Below the pieces are notes generated by a model. The model was not told the origin of the DNA. It made no database searches and saw nothing but the letters and a program-made list of their open reading frames with translations. 64,000 nt of DNA from Sporolactobacillus shoreae (lineage in GTDB: Bacteria > Bacillota > Bacilli > Bacillales > Sporolactobacillaceae). The DNA lies in the NCBI RefSeq assembly GCF_004684935.1, contig NZ_SRJD01000003.1, positions 124,001 through 188,000 of the forward strand, written 5' to 3'. Made by a program: the position numbers and the translations under genes. Below are positions 42,046 to 51,792 of the stretch, piece after piece (position 1 is the stretch's first letter; each line of letters opens with the position of its first letter).

Positions 42046-42180
42046 TTTATAAAGGCTTTGTTTAAATTCAATGTTGTTTTTGCCCCTCCGCTGTTTGGAG
42101 CGGAAGGCGCGAGACTCCTGCAGGATCAGCGAGCGTACGGAGCGAAAGGCAACAGATAAGTTTAACAAAGCCTTTATAAA
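42046..42180 (+). repeat. Dispersed MITE-like repeat, copy A
   Basis: A 135-base element with near-perfect 20-base terminal inverted repeats (TTTATAAAGGCTTTGTTTAA at 42046 and its complement ending at 42180). The interior contains GCGAGACTCCTGCAGGATCA, then GCGAGCG ... GGAGCGAAAGGCAACA. The same order of blocks occurs on the opposite strand at 55501-55686. It has no transposase. The recD2-to-zinc-ribbon gap (361 bases) holds only this element and two terminators. Confidence 0.75.
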
Positions 42181-42188
42181 AAATAATG

Positions 42189-42215
42189 AAGAGGGTATAT
42201 TCCACCTCTTTTTTG
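42189..42215 (+). terminator. Terminator-like hairpin next to repeat A
   Basis: AAGAGG pairs with CCTCTT and is followed by a T-run. Confidence 0.6.
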
Positions 42216-42286
42216 GACATGGATGCGAGTAATCAATACAGAAGTTTGACCGAAAGGGATTTCTTCTGACTATGAGGTGAAAGCAA

Positions 42287-42484
42287 ATGAAATGTCCGAA
42301 TTGTTCCAGTTCAAATATTGGCAAGCTGAGTGCCAATCAATTTTACTGCTGGAATTGTTTTATCGAACTGACACTGGAAAATGGAAGGCTGTTGCTTAAT
42401 CAAGTTGAAGAAGATGGTACTCTGACAACACTTGACGATCTTTTCAGTGAATCAGAACGACAAGCCAAAGCAAATGGCTTTTAA
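42287..42484 (+). CDS. Small zinc-ribbon protein
   Basis: A 65-residue protein with a four-cysteine zinc ribbon (CPNC near the start, CWNC at about 21-24) followed by a short beta hairpin and an acidic tail (EEDGTLTTLDDLF). TGAGGTGAAAGC precedes the ATG. Small proteins of this type lie near the AI-2E permease gene in Bacillales. It could bind nucleic acid or a protein partner; no function is known to me. The next gene starts 75 bases downstream. Confidence 0.7.
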   Translation: MKCPNCSSSNIGKLSANQFYCWNCFIELTLENGRLLLNQVEEDGTLTTLDDLFSESERQAKANGF

Positions 42485-42559
42485 TGAACAGCAGTTTTTT
42501 CAGGAAGCTGGTGAAGATTTTTCAACGGAGTGGGCAGACTGAAGCATGGAGGGATGACC

Positions 42560-43621
42560 ATGCGGAAGTGGCCCGCTTTGCAATGGATGAAAGTCCTAAC
42601 AATTATCTTACTTCTTTTTCTGAATGGTTATTTATTTTATCGACTAATCCCGATGCTAAGCTCTGTCTTTCAGTTCATTCTGCGGGTCGCTTTCCCATTC
42701 GCGGCAGCAGGTATTATTGCTTATTTGCTTCACCCGCTCGTGAATCGGATCAGCAGGATGGGCATACCCCGTACGATTGCTATTCTCGGTATCTACGCCG
42801 TTTTTTTCGGGGTGGCAGGATTAGTCCTGTTTAAAGGCGGCCCGGTGTTTATACATGAGGTTCGGGGCCTGAACCAGGAATTTTCAAAATATGAAGCCAT
42901 TTATCAATCCAATGTGGATCATGTATATGGGTCAACCCCTGAGGCCGTGCATGATCAGGTAAACAAAGGTCTGGCAAGAATTCGGCAAGGATTCGGAACT
43001 ATGGGTGACAGAATCATGGACTGGTGTTCGGGCCTGATCCAGTCGCTCTTCACATTATTTATTATCCCCTTTCTTGCTTTCTACTTTCTGAAGGACGCAG
43101 AGAGGATAAAACAGGGAATGCTGCATTTGATTCCCCGGAGATGGCGCAGCCAAACGACTGGGGTTCTCTCCGAAATGGATCACTCGATTGGTGATTATAT
43201 ACGCGGACAATTGACTGTCTGCGCGATTCTCGCTGTGATGGCATCTCTTGGCCTGTGGATTCTGAAGGTACCGTATCCGATTGTTTTCGGTATTTTTATT
43301 GGGGCCACCGACCTTATTCCCTATTTCGGGCCGTTGATCGGAGCTGCTCCCGCAGTGTTGATGGCAGCCACACAGTCGATGTACTCGGTGATTGGTGTGA
43401 TTTTGCTGATCCTATTGATCCAGTTTCTTGAGGGGAACGTCGTTGAACCGTTTGTTGTCGGAAAAAGTGTGAACATCCATCCCCTTTATATCATGCTCTC
43501 GCTCGGAATCGGAGGGGAGCTTGCGGGTATTGTCGGAATGCTGCTCGCTATTCCCTGTTTTATTGTCATCCGGACAACCTTCCGCCATCTCAGGGGGAGG
43601 TTATGGAGAATTGACAAATAA
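42560..43621 (+). CDS. yrrI: AI-2E family transporter (YrrI-like)
   Basis: A 353-residue permease with about eight membrane helices. Family signatures are PFAAAGIIAYLLHPLVN, FFLKDAERIKQG-type loop, IGDYIRGQLTVCAI, IGATDLIPYFGPLIGAAPA and EGNVVEPFVVGKSVNIHP. The substrate is unknown; relatives export AI-2 or act as Na+/H+ antiporters. ATG 42560 follows GGAGGG by six bases. Its last codons contain the -35 of the alaS promoter, as alaS comes next. Confidence 0.88.
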   Translation: MRKWPALQWMKVLTIILLLFLNGYLFYRLIPMLSSVFQFILRVAFPFAAAGIIAYLLHPLVNRISRMGIPRTIAILGIYAVFFGVAGLVLFKGGPVFIHEVRGLNQEFSKYEAIYQSNVDHVYGSTPEAVHDQVNKGLARIRQGFGTMGDRIMDWCSGLIQSLFTLFIIPFLAFYFLKDAERIKQGMLHLIPRRWRSQTTGVLSEMDHSIGDYIRGQLTVCAILAVMASLGLWILKVPYPIVFGIFIGATDLIPYFGPLIGAAPAVLMAATQSMYSVIGVILLILLIQFLEGNVVEPFVVGKSVNIHPLYIMLSLGIGGELAGIVGMLLAIPCFIVIRTTFRHLRGRLWRIDK

Positions 43622-43640
43622 GGGAAATTTCATCTATAAT
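43611..43640 (+). promoter_or_regulatory. Sigma-A promoter of alaS
   Basis: TTGACA (43611-43616), 18 bases, TATAAT (43635-43640): consensus at both hexamers. The -35 lies inside the end of the yrrI-like gene. Confidence 0.8.
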
Positions 43641-43646
43641 AGCGGC

Positions 43647-43923
43647 AGATTAACGTAAGCGAGACGAAGAGAATAGCGGCATAACCGTTCGAACAGATAA
43701 ATGCAGTGATTGAAGGCTCTTTTTCATTATAGAAGGGGATATTCTTTCCTGACCTGCTGAATGGGCTTTCCTGTCCGGGGTTTCAGATGTCTTTCTTTTC
43801 ATTGCGGCATGAAAGTTTTTGTTCAGCGGGAAGCTTTCGTCCTCTCATGATGATAGGATGGAAGCTTTTTTCATTCTGCGCCTTTGGATTTTTCTCTTTA
43901 TAATTTGAGTGGGGGTTCTAACG
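43647..43923 (+). promoter_or_regulatory. Long alaS leader with attenuator-like terminator
   Basis: About 275 bases separate the promoter from alaS. A 13-base-pair hairpin (AAGCTTTCGTCCT at 43831-43843 with AGGATGGAAGCTT at 43855-43867) followed by TTTT forms an intrinsic terminator 50 bases before the gene. A weaker hairpin with a T-run lies at 43791-43820. The 5' part GACGAAGAGAATAGCG recalls the start of T-box stem I, but the conserved TGGNACCGCG core is absent. Regulation by attenuation is likely; the signal is not identified. Confidence 0.6.
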
Positions 43924-46566
43924 ATGAAACAACTCAGTTCGTCTGAGGTCAGGCAAATGTTTTTGGATTTCTTCAAGGGGAAAGGACATACGGTTGAGCC
44001 GAGTGCTTCCCTGATCCCGGTTGATGATCCTTCACTTCTGTGGATTAATAGCGGTGTTGCAACGCTGAAAAAGTATTTCGACGGACGGATCGTTCCTAGG
44101 AATCCGCGTATTTGCAATGCGCAAAAGGCGATCCGCACCAATGATATTGAAAATGTCGGGTATACAGCCCGCCACCATACATTTTTTGAAATGCTCGGCA
44201 ATTTTTCGGTCGGCGATTATTTCAAAGAAGAAGCCATTGCCTGGGCATGGGAATTTCTGACGAGCCCGGACTGGATTGCTTTTGATCCGGACAAGCTCTC
44301 AGTAACGATTTATCCGGAAGATGAAGAAGCTTATAAGTTATGGCATGAAAAAATTGGAATTCCGGATGGACGTATCATAAAACTCGAACATAATTTCTGG
44401 GATATCGGCGAAGGCCCGAGCGGACCGAATACCGAAATTTTTTATGACCGCGGGGAAGCATTCGGCAATGATCCAAGTGATCCTGAACTCTATCCTGGTG
44501 GTGAAAATGAACGCTATCTGGAAGTGTGGAATCTTGTCTTCTCCCAGTTTAATCATAATCCGGATGGGACGCATACACCGCTTCCAAAAAAGAACATTGA
44601 TACCGGCATGGGGCTGGAGCGTATGGTCAGCGTCATTCAGAACGGAGAAACCAACTTCGATACCGACCTTTTCTTGCCGATCATTCATAAAATCGAAACA
44701 ATTTCCGGAGCAATCTATAAAAAGGGTGAGAAAAACACAGCGTTCAAAGTCATCGCTGACCACGCCAGAGCTGTTTCATTTGCCATTGCTGACGGTGCCC
44801 TTCCATCTAATGAAGGTCGGGGCTATGTGCTTCGCCGATTAATCCGCCGCGCCGTACGCTATGCGATGGACATAGGGATCAACAAGCCATTTCTATATGA
44901 ACTAGTTCCTGTTGTGGCCGATATCATGAAAGATTATTACAAAGAAGTACAGGATAAAGCGCCATTTGTGCAGAAAATAATCCGCGGTGAAGAGGAACGA
45001 TTCCAGGAGACCATCCATGAAGGAATGTCCATACTGAAGGAAAAAATTTCTGATGCGAAAAAACAGGGTAATACTGAAATAGACGGCAGCGATGTATTCA
45101 AACTGTACGATACATTTGGCTTTCCTGTTGAGCTGACCGAAGAATATGCGAAGCAGGAAGGGCTGGCGATCGATCAAAAGGGATTTGAGCATGAGCTTGA
45201 ACAGCAGCGCAATCGTGCAAGATCCGCCCGTCGCAATCAGAAATCGATGCAGGTTCAGAGTGATACACTCCGCAACATTACGGAAAAGAGCGAATTTGTG
45301 GGCTACAGCAGATTTACTGTCGATGATGCCCACATTATTGCGATTGTCAAAGATAATGAAGCAGTTGATTCTGCGTCAGAAGGCGACAAGGTTCAGCTGA
45401 TACTGGACCGCACTCCTTTTTATGCGGAGATGGGCGGACAGATTGCCGACAAAGGAGTACTTTCGAATGAGAACGTCAAACTGCTGGTTACCGATGTCCA
45501 GAAGGCTCCAAACGGCCAGAATCTGCACACCAGTGTTGTTGAGAGTGGGCAGGTAACAGTCGGAAGCGCGGTAAGGGCAGAAATTGATCGGGAGGCCCGC
45601 CTTTCCATCGAGAAAAATCATACCGGCACGCATCTTCTTGACCAGGCTCTGAAGGATACGCTGGGCAGCCACGTCAATCAGGCAGGATCTTATGTGTCTC
45701 CTGACCGCCTACGTTTTGACTTTTCTCATTACGGCCAGGTTACCGATGATGAACTGCGACAGATTGAGCAGATTATCAATGAGAAGATCTGGGAACAACT
45801 GCCGGTCACGACGACTGAGATGCCAATCGACGACGCAAAAAAATTGGGGGCAGTGGCACTATTCGGTGAGAAATATGGAAAAATTGTCCGCGTCGTCAAT
45901 GCCGGCGACTACAGCCTCGAACTTTGCGGTGGCTGTCATGTGAAGAATACGGCTGAAATCGGCCTTTTCACGATCGTCTCCGAAAGCGGAATTGGTGCGG
46001 GTACGCGGCGAATCGAGGCCCTTACCGGGAAGAAAGCGTACGAAAAGATGTATCAGGATAAGCTGGAGCTTAAAACGATTGCCGGTAAAGTGAAAGCGGC
46101 TCCCGAACTCCTCCCGGATCGGATTGATGTTCTTCTGCAGCAGATACGCGGCCTTGAAAAGGAAAATGAGGCTTTGATGGCCAAGCTTGGGAATGCGAAA
46201 GCGAATGAGCTGGAGCAGGCTGTCAAAAAAGTAGGTGAAGTATCATACGTTGCAGCCAAGGTGGATAATGTGGACATGAACCGGCTGCGCACAATGGCTG
46301 ACGGGCTGAAAGACCACTTCCATTCACTTATTGTCGTTCTTGCCTCTGTCGAAGATGGCAAAGTTCATCTTGTATCCGGTGTGACAAAGGATCTCGTTGA
46401 AAAAGGGTATCATGCGGGAAAAATAATCAAAGAAATCGCCGCCATCTGCGGAGGCGGAGGTGGTGGCCGTCCGGATATGGCTCAGGCCGGAGGTCGTCAG
46501 CCGGAAAAAGTGGCTGACGCGCTGAAGGCAGTTTCCGACATGATTGAAAAAACCGCGGTACGCTGA
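43924..46566 (+). CDS. alaS: Alanyl-tRNA synthetase
   Basis: An 880-residue class II synthetase. Catalytic motifs include [36 protein letters not shown] and [16 protein letters not shown]. The editing domain has HTGTHLLDQ and [13 protein letters not shown] (HxxxH and CxxxH zinc ligands). The C-Ala domain ends [15 protein letters not shown]. Start ATG 43924 is chosen since GAGTGGGGG lies just upstream; the in-frame GTG 43909 is inside that ribosome site. Confidence 0.97.
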   Translation: MKQLSSSEVRQMFLDFFKGKGHTVEPSASLIPVDDPSLLWINSGVATLKKYFDGRIVPRNPRICNAQKAIRTNDIENVGYTARHHTFFEMLGNFSVGDYFKEEAIAWAWEFLTSPDWIAFDPDKLSVTIYPEDEEAYKLWHEKIGIPDGRIIKLEHNFWDIGEGPSGPNTEIFYDRGEAFGNDPSDPELYPGGENERYLEVWNLVFSQFNHNPDGTHTPLPKKNIDTGMGLERMVSVIQNGETNFDTDLFLPIIHKIETISGAIYKKGEKNTAFKVIADHARAVSFAIADGALPSNEGRGYVLRRLIRRAVRYAMDIGINKPFLYELVPVVADIMKDYYKEVQDKAPFVQKIIRGEEERFQETIHEGMSILKEKISDAKKQGNTEIDGSDVFKLYDTFGFPVELTEEYAKQEGLAIDQKGFEHELEQQRNRARSARRNQKSMQVQSDTLRNITEKSEFVGYSRFTVDDAHIIAIVKDNEAVDSASEGDKVQLILDRTPFYAEMGGQIADKGVLSNENVKLLVTDVQKAPNGQNLHTSVVESGQVTVGSAVRAEIDREARLSIEKNHTGTHLLDQALKDTLGSHVNQAGSYVSPDRLRFDFSHYGQVTDDELRQIEQIINEKIWEQLPVTTTEMPIDDAKKLGAVALFGEKYGKIVRVVNAGDYSLELCGGCHVKNTAEIGLFTIVSESGIGAGTRRIEALTGKKAYEKMYQDKLELKTIAGKVKAAPELLPDRIDVLLQQIRGLEKENEALMAKLGNAKANELEQAVKKVGEVSYVAAKVDNVDMNRLRTMADGLKDHFHSLIVVLASVEDGKVHLVSGVTKDLVEKGYHAGKIIKEIAAICGGGGGGRPDMAQAGGRQPEKVADALKAVSDMIEKTAVR

Positions 46567-46654
46567 AACAGTGTAGATACGGAGTACGTTTTTTCTCGTG
46601 ACCTGAAAGGAATGACGTCATTAAGGGAATGTAGCCTTTACAGGGGATGATGAT

Positions 46655-46912
46655 ATGGATAAAACAATGATGTTTAACTTCGGCGAACAGGACAGGCACA
46701 ATGTGCATGAAGTTCTGTTCCAGGTGTATGACGCTCTGGAAGAAAAGGGTTATAACCCGATTAATCAGATCGTCGGATATCTGATCTCCGGCGATCCCGC
46801 TTATATTCCCAGACATAAAGATGCGAGAAAACTGATCCGGAGAATCGAGCGCGATGAGATCATCGAAGAACTGGTCACTTATTATCTTAAGAAAAAGTGG
46901 GATAGAGAATGA
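46655..46912 (+). CDS. ireB: IreB family regulatory phosphoprotein
   Basis: An 85-residue UPF0297 protein (YrzL), starting [13 protein letters not shown] with [20 protein letters not shown] and [16 protein letters not shown], all diagnostic. In Enterococcus IreB is phosphorylated on N-terminal Thr residues by the PASTA kinase IreK and tunes cephalosporin resistance; a Thr is present at position 4. AGGGGATGATGAT precedes it. It overlaps ruvX by four bases. Confidence 0.95.
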   Translation: MDKTMMFNFGEQDRHNVHEVLFQVYDALEEKGYNPINQIVGYLISGDPAYIPRHKDARKLIRRIERDEIIEELVTYYLKKKWDRE

Positions 46913-47352
46913 GAATTATGGGTCTGGACTTCGGCTCGGTGACAGTCGGTGTAGCGGTTAGCGACCCGCTGGAACTGACGGCACAGGGGATCGAAACCAT
47001 TCGCTATGCAGAGCACAAGAAAAACCTGCTTTTCGAACGGTTGAAGACTTTAATCGAACACTATGAAGTACAGTCGCTGGTTGTCGGACTTCCAATGGAT
47101 CTGATCGGCACGGAAACCGCACGTGCGGAGGCGTCACGAGGCTTCGCAAAGAGTATGCGGAAAAAATTCCATCTGCCTGTTGAGATGTGGGATGAACGCC
47201 TCACTACCGCGGCGGCGGAGCGAATCCTGATTGATGCCGATCTGAGCCGGAAAAAACGTAAAAAGGTCATTGACATGGAAGCTGCGGTATTGATTCTGCA
47301 GAGTTATCTTGATAAAAAAGGAATGGAGAAAAAAAGAGATGAGCGAACATAA
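46909..47352 (+). CDS. yqgF: RuvX/YqgF Holliday junction resolvase-like protein
   Basis: A 147-residue RNase H-fold protein. [16 protein letters not shown] carries the first catalytic Asp, [16 protein letters not shown] follows and [14 protein letters not shown] and [14 protein letters not shown] carry the remaining ones. The family processes pre-16S rRNA ends and cleaves DNA junctions in some species. It forms the conserved ireB-yqgF-yrzB cassette; its start is within ATGAGA at the ireB stop. Confidence 0.95.
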   Translation: MRIMGLDFGSVTVGVAVSDPLELTAQGIETIRYAEHKKNLLFERLKTLIEHYEVQSLVVGLPMDLIGTETARAEASRGFAKSMRKKFHLPVEMWDERLTTAAAERILIDADLSRKKRKKVIDMEAAVLILQSYLDKKGMEKKRDERT

Positions 47353-47656
47353 TCATTATCCATTGATTCAACCGAGCGGTGAAGAAGAAGATCGGATTGT
47401 AATCCCTGATGAAAATGGGGATGAAAGCCTTTTTGATGTCCTGTTTTACTTTGATGTTCCCGAAACGGACAAATCCTACGTCGTAGTAACACCGGTCGAG
47501 GAACAGCACGATGAATCGGAAGATGAAGAGGACCAGGAAGTTTTTGCTTTCCGTTATGAAGGGGAAGACGATGCATTTAAGTTGTTCCCGATTGAAACCG
47601 ATGAAGAATGGGATATTGTTGAAGAAATGATCAATACGTTCAGCGAAGAAGAATAA
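47339..47656 (+). CDS. yrzB: DUF1292 protein YrzB
   Basis: A 105-residue acidic DUF1292 (UPF0473) protein, with IVIPDENGDESLFDVLFYFDV and the C-terminal FRYEGEDDAFKLFPIETDEEW, both family blocks. Function is unknown. ATG 47339 is preferred, with TGGAG upstream; it overlaps yqgF by 14 bases. A terminator ends the alaS-ireB-yqgF-yrzB region. Confidence 0.92.
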   Translation: MSEHNHYPLIQPSGEEEDRIVIPDENGDESLFDVLFYFDVPETDKSYVVVTPVEEQHDESEDEEDQEVFAFRYEGEDDAFKLFPIETDEEWDIVEEMINTFSEEE

Positions 47657-47659
47657 GAG

Positions 47660-47690
47660 AAGGCCCCTGCTGCAAGGGGGCTTTTTCGTA
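47660..47690 (+). terminator. Terminator after yrzB
   Basis: GGCCCCT pairs with AGGGGGC around TGCTGCA-type loop bases and is followed by TTTTT. Confidence 0.85.
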
Positions 47691-47820
47691 TCTTTGGTCC
47701 GTGACAAGGAAGAAACGCCATTTCGACCCTTTGAAGAAACCGAATTTTGTCGAAATCTGAGCGCTTTTTTTTAAGTGTAGTGTATAATGGGTGAGGTACT
47801 CTTGGAAGGGAGCGGCTCAT

Positions 47821-48912
47821 TTGAAGTTGCCAAAACTGCGATGGCAGATTGTCATCATCATAGTAAGCAGCGTTATTGTTTTATCAGCTGTTTCTGCATG
47901 GGGTTTTTCAACCTATTATTCAGGACTGCTGACTCCTGTTGACAGTAAGAATAACCAGAAAGTCACAGTGACCATTCCTGCCGGATCATCCTTGCAGGAT
48001 GTCGGACAACTGCTTGAGAAAAAAGGACTGATCCGTAAGGCTTGGGCATTTGAATTTTACGCGAAATGGAATCATCTGGACAACTACCGCGCCGGTACCT
48101 ATTCATTCACGCGGAAAATGTCTGTAGACAAAATGATGGCGCTTCTTAAGAATGGGCAGCGCCAGCAGATCATCCTTCTGGTCGATGTCCGCCAGGATAT
48201 GTGGGTCAGTGAGATTGCGGGGGAAATGGCAAAGGTTTCAGGTCTTGATAAGAAAGAAATCCTGAGCAAGTTAAGCGACAGGGAATACGTCAGGACTCAT
48301 TATATGAATCGCTACCCTTTCCTTACGAATGTAATTCTTGCTAAGGGCATTGATTATCCGCTGGAAGGATACCTCGCGCCTGGAGTTTATCGATTTATAA
48401 AGGGCAAAAAGCCGCTGACACTGGATCAGATGGTTGACCCGATGCTTACGAAAACCGGGCAGACGCTTGAACATTACTCTTCTGAAATAAAGCAAAACCA
48501 GCTGGGCTCGGTTCACAAGGTACTGACCCTAGCCTCACTGATCGAACAGGAGGCACCGGATGCCGCGGACCGTGAAAAAATAGCGGGCGTCTTTTTTAAT
48601 CGCCTGAATCTGAATATGAAGCTGCAGACAGATCCATCTGTTGCCTATGGGCTGCAGCGCAGAATCAGGGACTACACGCAGAAGGATCTTACCACAGATA
48701 CACCGTTCAATACGTATACACGGACAGGGTTGACTGTCGGCCCGATCGGAAGCCCCGCACCGGATGCCATAGAGGCGGTACTGAATCCCGTTCGTTCGAA
48801 AAATCTATTCTTCTATGCTCGGCCGAACGGAAAAATATATTATTCACAGACTTATGCGGAGCATCAGGCGATTATCGCAAAATATAGCCATGAATGGGCG
48901 AATAAGAACTGA
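47821..48912 (+). CDS. mltG: Endolytic transglycosylase MltG
   Basis: A 363-residue YceG-like enzyme with an N-terminal membrane helix, a LysM-like subdomain (VTVTIPAGSSLQDVGQLLEKKG) and the catalytic domain with LASLIEQEAP (catalytic Glu), VFFNRLNLNMKLQTDPSVAYG and NTYTRTGLTVGPIGSP. It cuts nascent glycan strands and sets chain length. Start TTG 47821 follows GGAAGGGAG; an in-frame ATG at 47791 overlaps the -10-like TATAATGGG region and is less likely. Confidence 0.94.
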   Translation: MKLPKLRWQIVIIIVSSVIVLSAVSAWGFSTYYSGLLTPVDSKNNQKVTVTIPAGSSLQDVGQLLEKKGLIRKAWAFEFYAKWNHLDNYRAGTYSFTRKMSVDKMMALLKNGQRQQIILLVDVRQDMWVSEIAGEMAKVSGLDKKEILSKLSDREYVRTHYMNRYPFLTNVILAKGIDYPLEGYLAPGVYRFIKGKKPLTLDQMVDPMLTKTGQTLEHYSSEIKQNQLGSVHKVLTLASLIEQEAPDAADREKIAGVFFNRLNLNMKLQTDPSVAYGLQRRIRDYTQKDLTTDTPFNTYTRTGLTVGPIGSPAPDAIEAVLNPVRSKNLFFYARPNGKIYYSQTYAEHQAIIAKYSHEWANKN

Positions 48913-48947
48913 GTAGGGACGGACAGGGTGAAAGGAAGAGAAAGTGA

Positions 48948-49628
48948 TTGACAGATTTTGAAAAATTATCAGGGTATGCGGCAGCATTTACCACCCCTGA
49001 AAATGACCTTCTACGTGAAATGGAAGCGAAAGCCCACGAGATTTACATTCCGATTATGCACCCGCCCGCTATCGCTTTACTTCAGCAACTGATCCAGTGG
49101 ACAAAGGCTCGGCGGATTCTGGAGCTTGGAACGGCCATCGGCTATTCCGCCATCAGGATGCGTCTCGCGGCAGGTGCTGGGGCAAAAATATTTTCAGTAG
49201 AACGGGATCCTGAAATGATCTCTGAAGCGAGAAAAAACATCTGCAAGATGGGTTTTGATCCGTCCATTCAGATTATTGAAGGAGACGCAACAGAAGATCT
49301 TCAGGATGTGAGAGAGGCCGCGCCATTTGATCTGATTCTCGTGGACGCGGCTAAGGCCCAGTATGAGCATTTGTTTCTTGAATACTCTTGTTATCTGAAA
49401 ACTGGGGGAATAATGGTTACTGACAATGTTTTTTTTCACGGACTTGTCTGTGATATTGAAGGTGTAAAAAAGAAACAACTGCGCAGGTTGGTCGAAAAGG
49501 TGGATGATTTCAATCGTTTCCTTTCAAAGAGGACTGATTTTGAAACGGTCTTTCTGACAGTTGGGGATGGCCTCGCAATCAGCACCAAAAAAAGAGATTC
49601 CGAATCGATGGAGGGGAGCGCTCAATGA
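48948..49628 (+). CDS. trmR: tRNA 5-hydroxyuridine methyltransferase TrmR (YrrM)
   Basis: A 226-residue class I methyltransferase of the O-methyltransferase 3 group. SAM motifs are [38 protein letters not shown] and [13 protein letters not shown]; metal-binding TDNV follows. B. subtilis YrrM (TrmR) methylates ho5U34 to mo5U34. The start is TTG 48948, with AAAGGAAGAGAAAG upstream. In B. subtilis yrrN-yrrO, which make ho5U, follow; here udk follows directly, overlapping by four bases. Confidence 0.88.
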   Translation: MTDFEKLSGYAAAFTTPENDLLREMEAKAHEIYIPIMHPPAIALLQQLIQWTKARRILELGTAIGYSAIRMRLAAGAGAKIFSVERDPEMISEARKNICKMGFDPSIQIIEGDATEDLQDVREAAPFDLILVDAAKAQYEHLFLEYSCYLKTGGIMVTDNVFFHGLVCDIEGVKKKQLRRLVEKVDDFNRFLSKRTDFETVFLTVGDGLAISTKKRDSESMEGSAQ

Positions 49629-50260
49629 AACAAAAAAAGCCTATTGTGATCGGCGTCGCCGGCGGATCAGGATCGGGTAAAACAACGGTTACCAGGGAGA
49701 TCTACAGGAGTTTCCCCGACAAATCCATTGCGGTGATCCAGCAGGATGCCTATTATAAAGCGCAGGACGACAAGCCCTTCGAAGAAAGGCTGCTGACTAA
49801 TTATGATCATCCGCTCGCCTTTGACACCGATCTGCTGATTTCGCAGATTAATGAACTGCTGCAGTTTCACTCGATAAAAAAACCGGTGTATGACTATACA
49901 GTACATACAAGATCTGATAAAATTGTACCCGTCGAGCCAAAAGACGTAATTATCCTTGAGGGAATACTGATCCTTGAAGATGAGCGTCTCCGGGACCTGA
50001 TGGATATTAAAGTGTTTGTCGATACGGATTCAGATCTGCGGATCATCAGGCGCCTCCTGAGAGACACCCAGGAACGTGGAAGAAGCGTTGAGTCTGTCAT
50101 CAATCAATATTTAACGGCAGTTCGTCCGATGCATCTCCAATTCGTTGAACCGACAAAACGTTATGCGGATCTCATCATTCCGGAAGGCGGAAAAAATACA
50201 GTGGCCATTGATTTGATGGCAACAAAAATTCGAGCGGTCCTGAACAGTAAGGATGCTTAG
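49625..50260 (+). CDS. udk: Uridine kinase
   Basis: A 211-residue P-loop kinase that phosphorylates uridine and cytidine in pyrimidine salvage. Walker A is [47 protein letters not shown] and [11 protein letters not shown] are typical. Its ATG lies in the trmR stop region (ATGA). Confidence 0.96.
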   Translation: MKQKKPIVIGVAGGSGSGKTTVTREIYRSFPDKSIAVIQQDAYYKAQDDKPFEERLLTNYDHPLAFDTDLLISQINELLQFHSIKKPVYDYTVHTRSDKIVPVEPKDVIILEGILILEDERLRDLMDIKVFVDTDSDLRIIRRLLRDTQERGRSVESVINQYLTAVRPMHLQFVEPTKRYADLIIPEGGKNTVAIDLMATKIRAVLNSKDA

Positions 50261-50340
50261 AACTGAACTAAGGGAAATTTTCCGGAATAATTGCCGGTAA
50301 TATGATTTATCGATCATTTTAGTTGGGAGCGTGAATTTAT

Positions 50341-50811
50341 ATGGCAGAAAAGCTTCATTACATGACAGCTGAAGGCAAGGCGAAACTTGAACAGGAACTG
50401 AGTTATCTCAAGACCGAGAAGCGCAAGGAAGTTGTAGAAAGAATTAAAATTGCCCGTGGGTTCGGTGACTTGTCCGAAAACTCCGAGTATGATGCTGCGA
50501 AAGATGAGCAGGCTTTTGTTGAAGCACGGATACAGCAACTTGAATTGATGATCCGAAACTCAGTAATTATCGAAGACGATGAGACGACTGATGTTGTTAA
50601 AATCGGCAAGTCTGTGACCTTCAAAGAGCTCCCGGATGGTGAAGAAGAAACGTATCAGATCGTCGGCAGCGCTGAATCGGATCCTTTCGCAGGAAAAATT
50701 TCAAACGATTCTCCTATGGCCAAAGGTCTGATCGGATTATCGGTTGGAGAAGAAGTCAGTGTCAGTACACCAGGCGGAGATATCCGGGTCAAGATTCTGA
50801 AGGTTGAATAA
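50341..50811 (+). CDS. greA: Transcription elongation factor GreA
   Basis: A 156-residue factor with the N-terminal coiled coil and the acidic tip [16 protein letters not shown], which projects into the RNA polymerase secondary channel and stimulates cleavage of backtracked RNA. The C-terminal FKBP-like domain has [25 protein letters not shown] precedes the ATG. Confidence 0.97.
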   Translation: MAEKLHYMTAEGKAKLEQELSYLKTEKRKEVVERIKIARGFGDLSENSEYDAAKDEQAFVEARIQQLELMIRNSVIIEDDETTDVVKIGKSVTFKELPDGEEETYQIVGSAESDPFAGKISNDSPMAKGLIGLSVGEEVSVSTPGGDIRVKILKVE

Positions 50812-50844
50812 TACCAGGCAGACATCAGCCGGGATTCATAAAAT

Positions 50845-50892
50845 GAGCGCAAACCCTCCGCTTTTATGCCGGACAGCTTGCGCTCTCTTTAA
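50845..50892 (+). terminator. Terminator after greA
   Basis: GAGCGCAA pairs with TTGCGCTC, with a second pairing (CTCCG with CGGA) inside, then TCTTT. Confidence 0.8.
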
Positions 50893-51033
50893 TGGAGGAA
50901 ATATTTCACCGGTTCCCGAATAGTTATTAGAGCCTGGCATAATTTAGAAAAAAAGGGTTTGCAGGGGCTAATTATGAATGGACAGACAGGACAAAGGGAT
51001 TCATCCGAAAAATATAATAATAGGTCAAGTCGA

Positions 51034-51060
51034 TGATCTGAATGACATTAATTCAGATCA
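51034..51060. repeat. Perfect inverted repeat upstream of yrrS
   Basis: TGATCTGAAT (51034-51043) and ATTCAGATCA (51051-51060) form a 10-base-pair palindrome with a seven-base centre and no T-run. It may be an operator. The 240 bases between the greA terminator and yrrS otherwise show no gene or clear promoter. Confidence 0.5.
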
Positions 51061-51133
51061 ATTGAAATTTATATGATTCAAATGATTCCTGCGAGACGGA
51101 TTCAATGTCTTTGCGGGAAGGGAGGATGTTTGA

Positions 51134-51697
51134 ATGAGAAACCAGAGAAGCGGCGCCTCATCCCGCGCAGAACAGCGAAAAAATAAAACAGACCGGTTCC
51201 TTAACTGGACAATTGGCATTGTTTCACTGTTGATTTTGGCGGTGGGGTGTATCATTCTCATTGCGGTATTCAACACATCAAATCCGCGGCCTGCTGCCCA
51301 GCCGGCAAGCTCGCTTGCCCAGACAAGCGCTTCGTCGTCGCAAGCAAAGGGTCCGGACAACAGTTCTTCTGGCGATAGCAGCCAGTCCGGGTCGAGCCAG
51401 GTTTCCAATGAAGGTTCCTCGGGAAGCGCCAGTTCCTCAACGGTATCTGATGAAAACCATCAAGCGTCTTACGATATTGGAACCGCCGACTGGAATGCTC
51501 AGGTCCAGGCGATTTCTGGTGCGACCGGTATCAGTGTGAGCGATATGACCATTCACTGGCTTGGAAACGGCGGCTCACCAAACAGTTCGCTTGCCCGGGT
51601 TTCACCAAAGAGTGCCCAGACTTCAATTTACGTGGTTCATTTAATTTATCAGGGTGGAAAATGGCAAGCTGACAACGTCACAAAACCCGGTCAATAA
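51134..51697 (+). CDS. yrrS: YrrS-like DUF1510 membrane protein
   Basis: A 187-residue protein with a basic cytoplasmic start (SRAEQRKNKTDRFLN), one membrane helix (about 25-46), a long Ser/Gly/Gln linker (about 50-110), and a C-terminal DUF1510 domain ending VVHLIYQGGKWQADNV. In B. subtilis yrrS pairs with the penicillin-binding protein gene pbpI under forespore control; pbpI is missing here. GGGAAGGGAGGATGTTTG precedes the ATG. The function is unknown. Confidence 0.8.
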   Translation: MRNQRSGASSRAEQRKNKTDRFLNWTIGIVSLLILAVGCIILIAVFNTSNPRPAAQPASSLAQTSASSSQAKGPDNSSSGDSSQSGSSQVSNEGSSGSASSSTVSDENHQASYDIGTADWNAQVQAISGATGISVSDMTIHWLGNGGSPNSSLARVSPKSAQTSIYVVHLIYQGGKWQADNVTKPGQ

Positions 51698-51719
51698 TAA
51701 GTATATAGAGTCTTAACCC

Positions 51720-51755
51720 GGCTGTCATTCGGAGGAATGGCAGCTTATTTTATAG
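51720..51755 (+). terminator. Terminator after yrrS
   Basis: GCTGTCATT pairs with AATGGCAGC (one wobble) around GGAGG-type loop bases and is followed by TTATTTTAT. Confidence 0.75.
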
Positions 51756-51792
51756 GGCCTTCGGATTGAAAATCCTGTGAAAGTGTGATAAC

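Noticed and set aside
42046-42180. Repeat A as a classical insertion sequence
   Set aside because: It is only 135 bases long and has no transposase; at most a non-autonomous element.
42010-42336. Minus-strand ORF of 108 codons
   Set aside because: It spans repeat A and overlaps the start of the zinc-ribbon gene. Explained by the repeat.
42484-42834. Plus-strand ORF of 116 codons just after the zinc-ribbon gene
   Set aside because: It overlaps the YrrI-like permease in another frame and has no family features.
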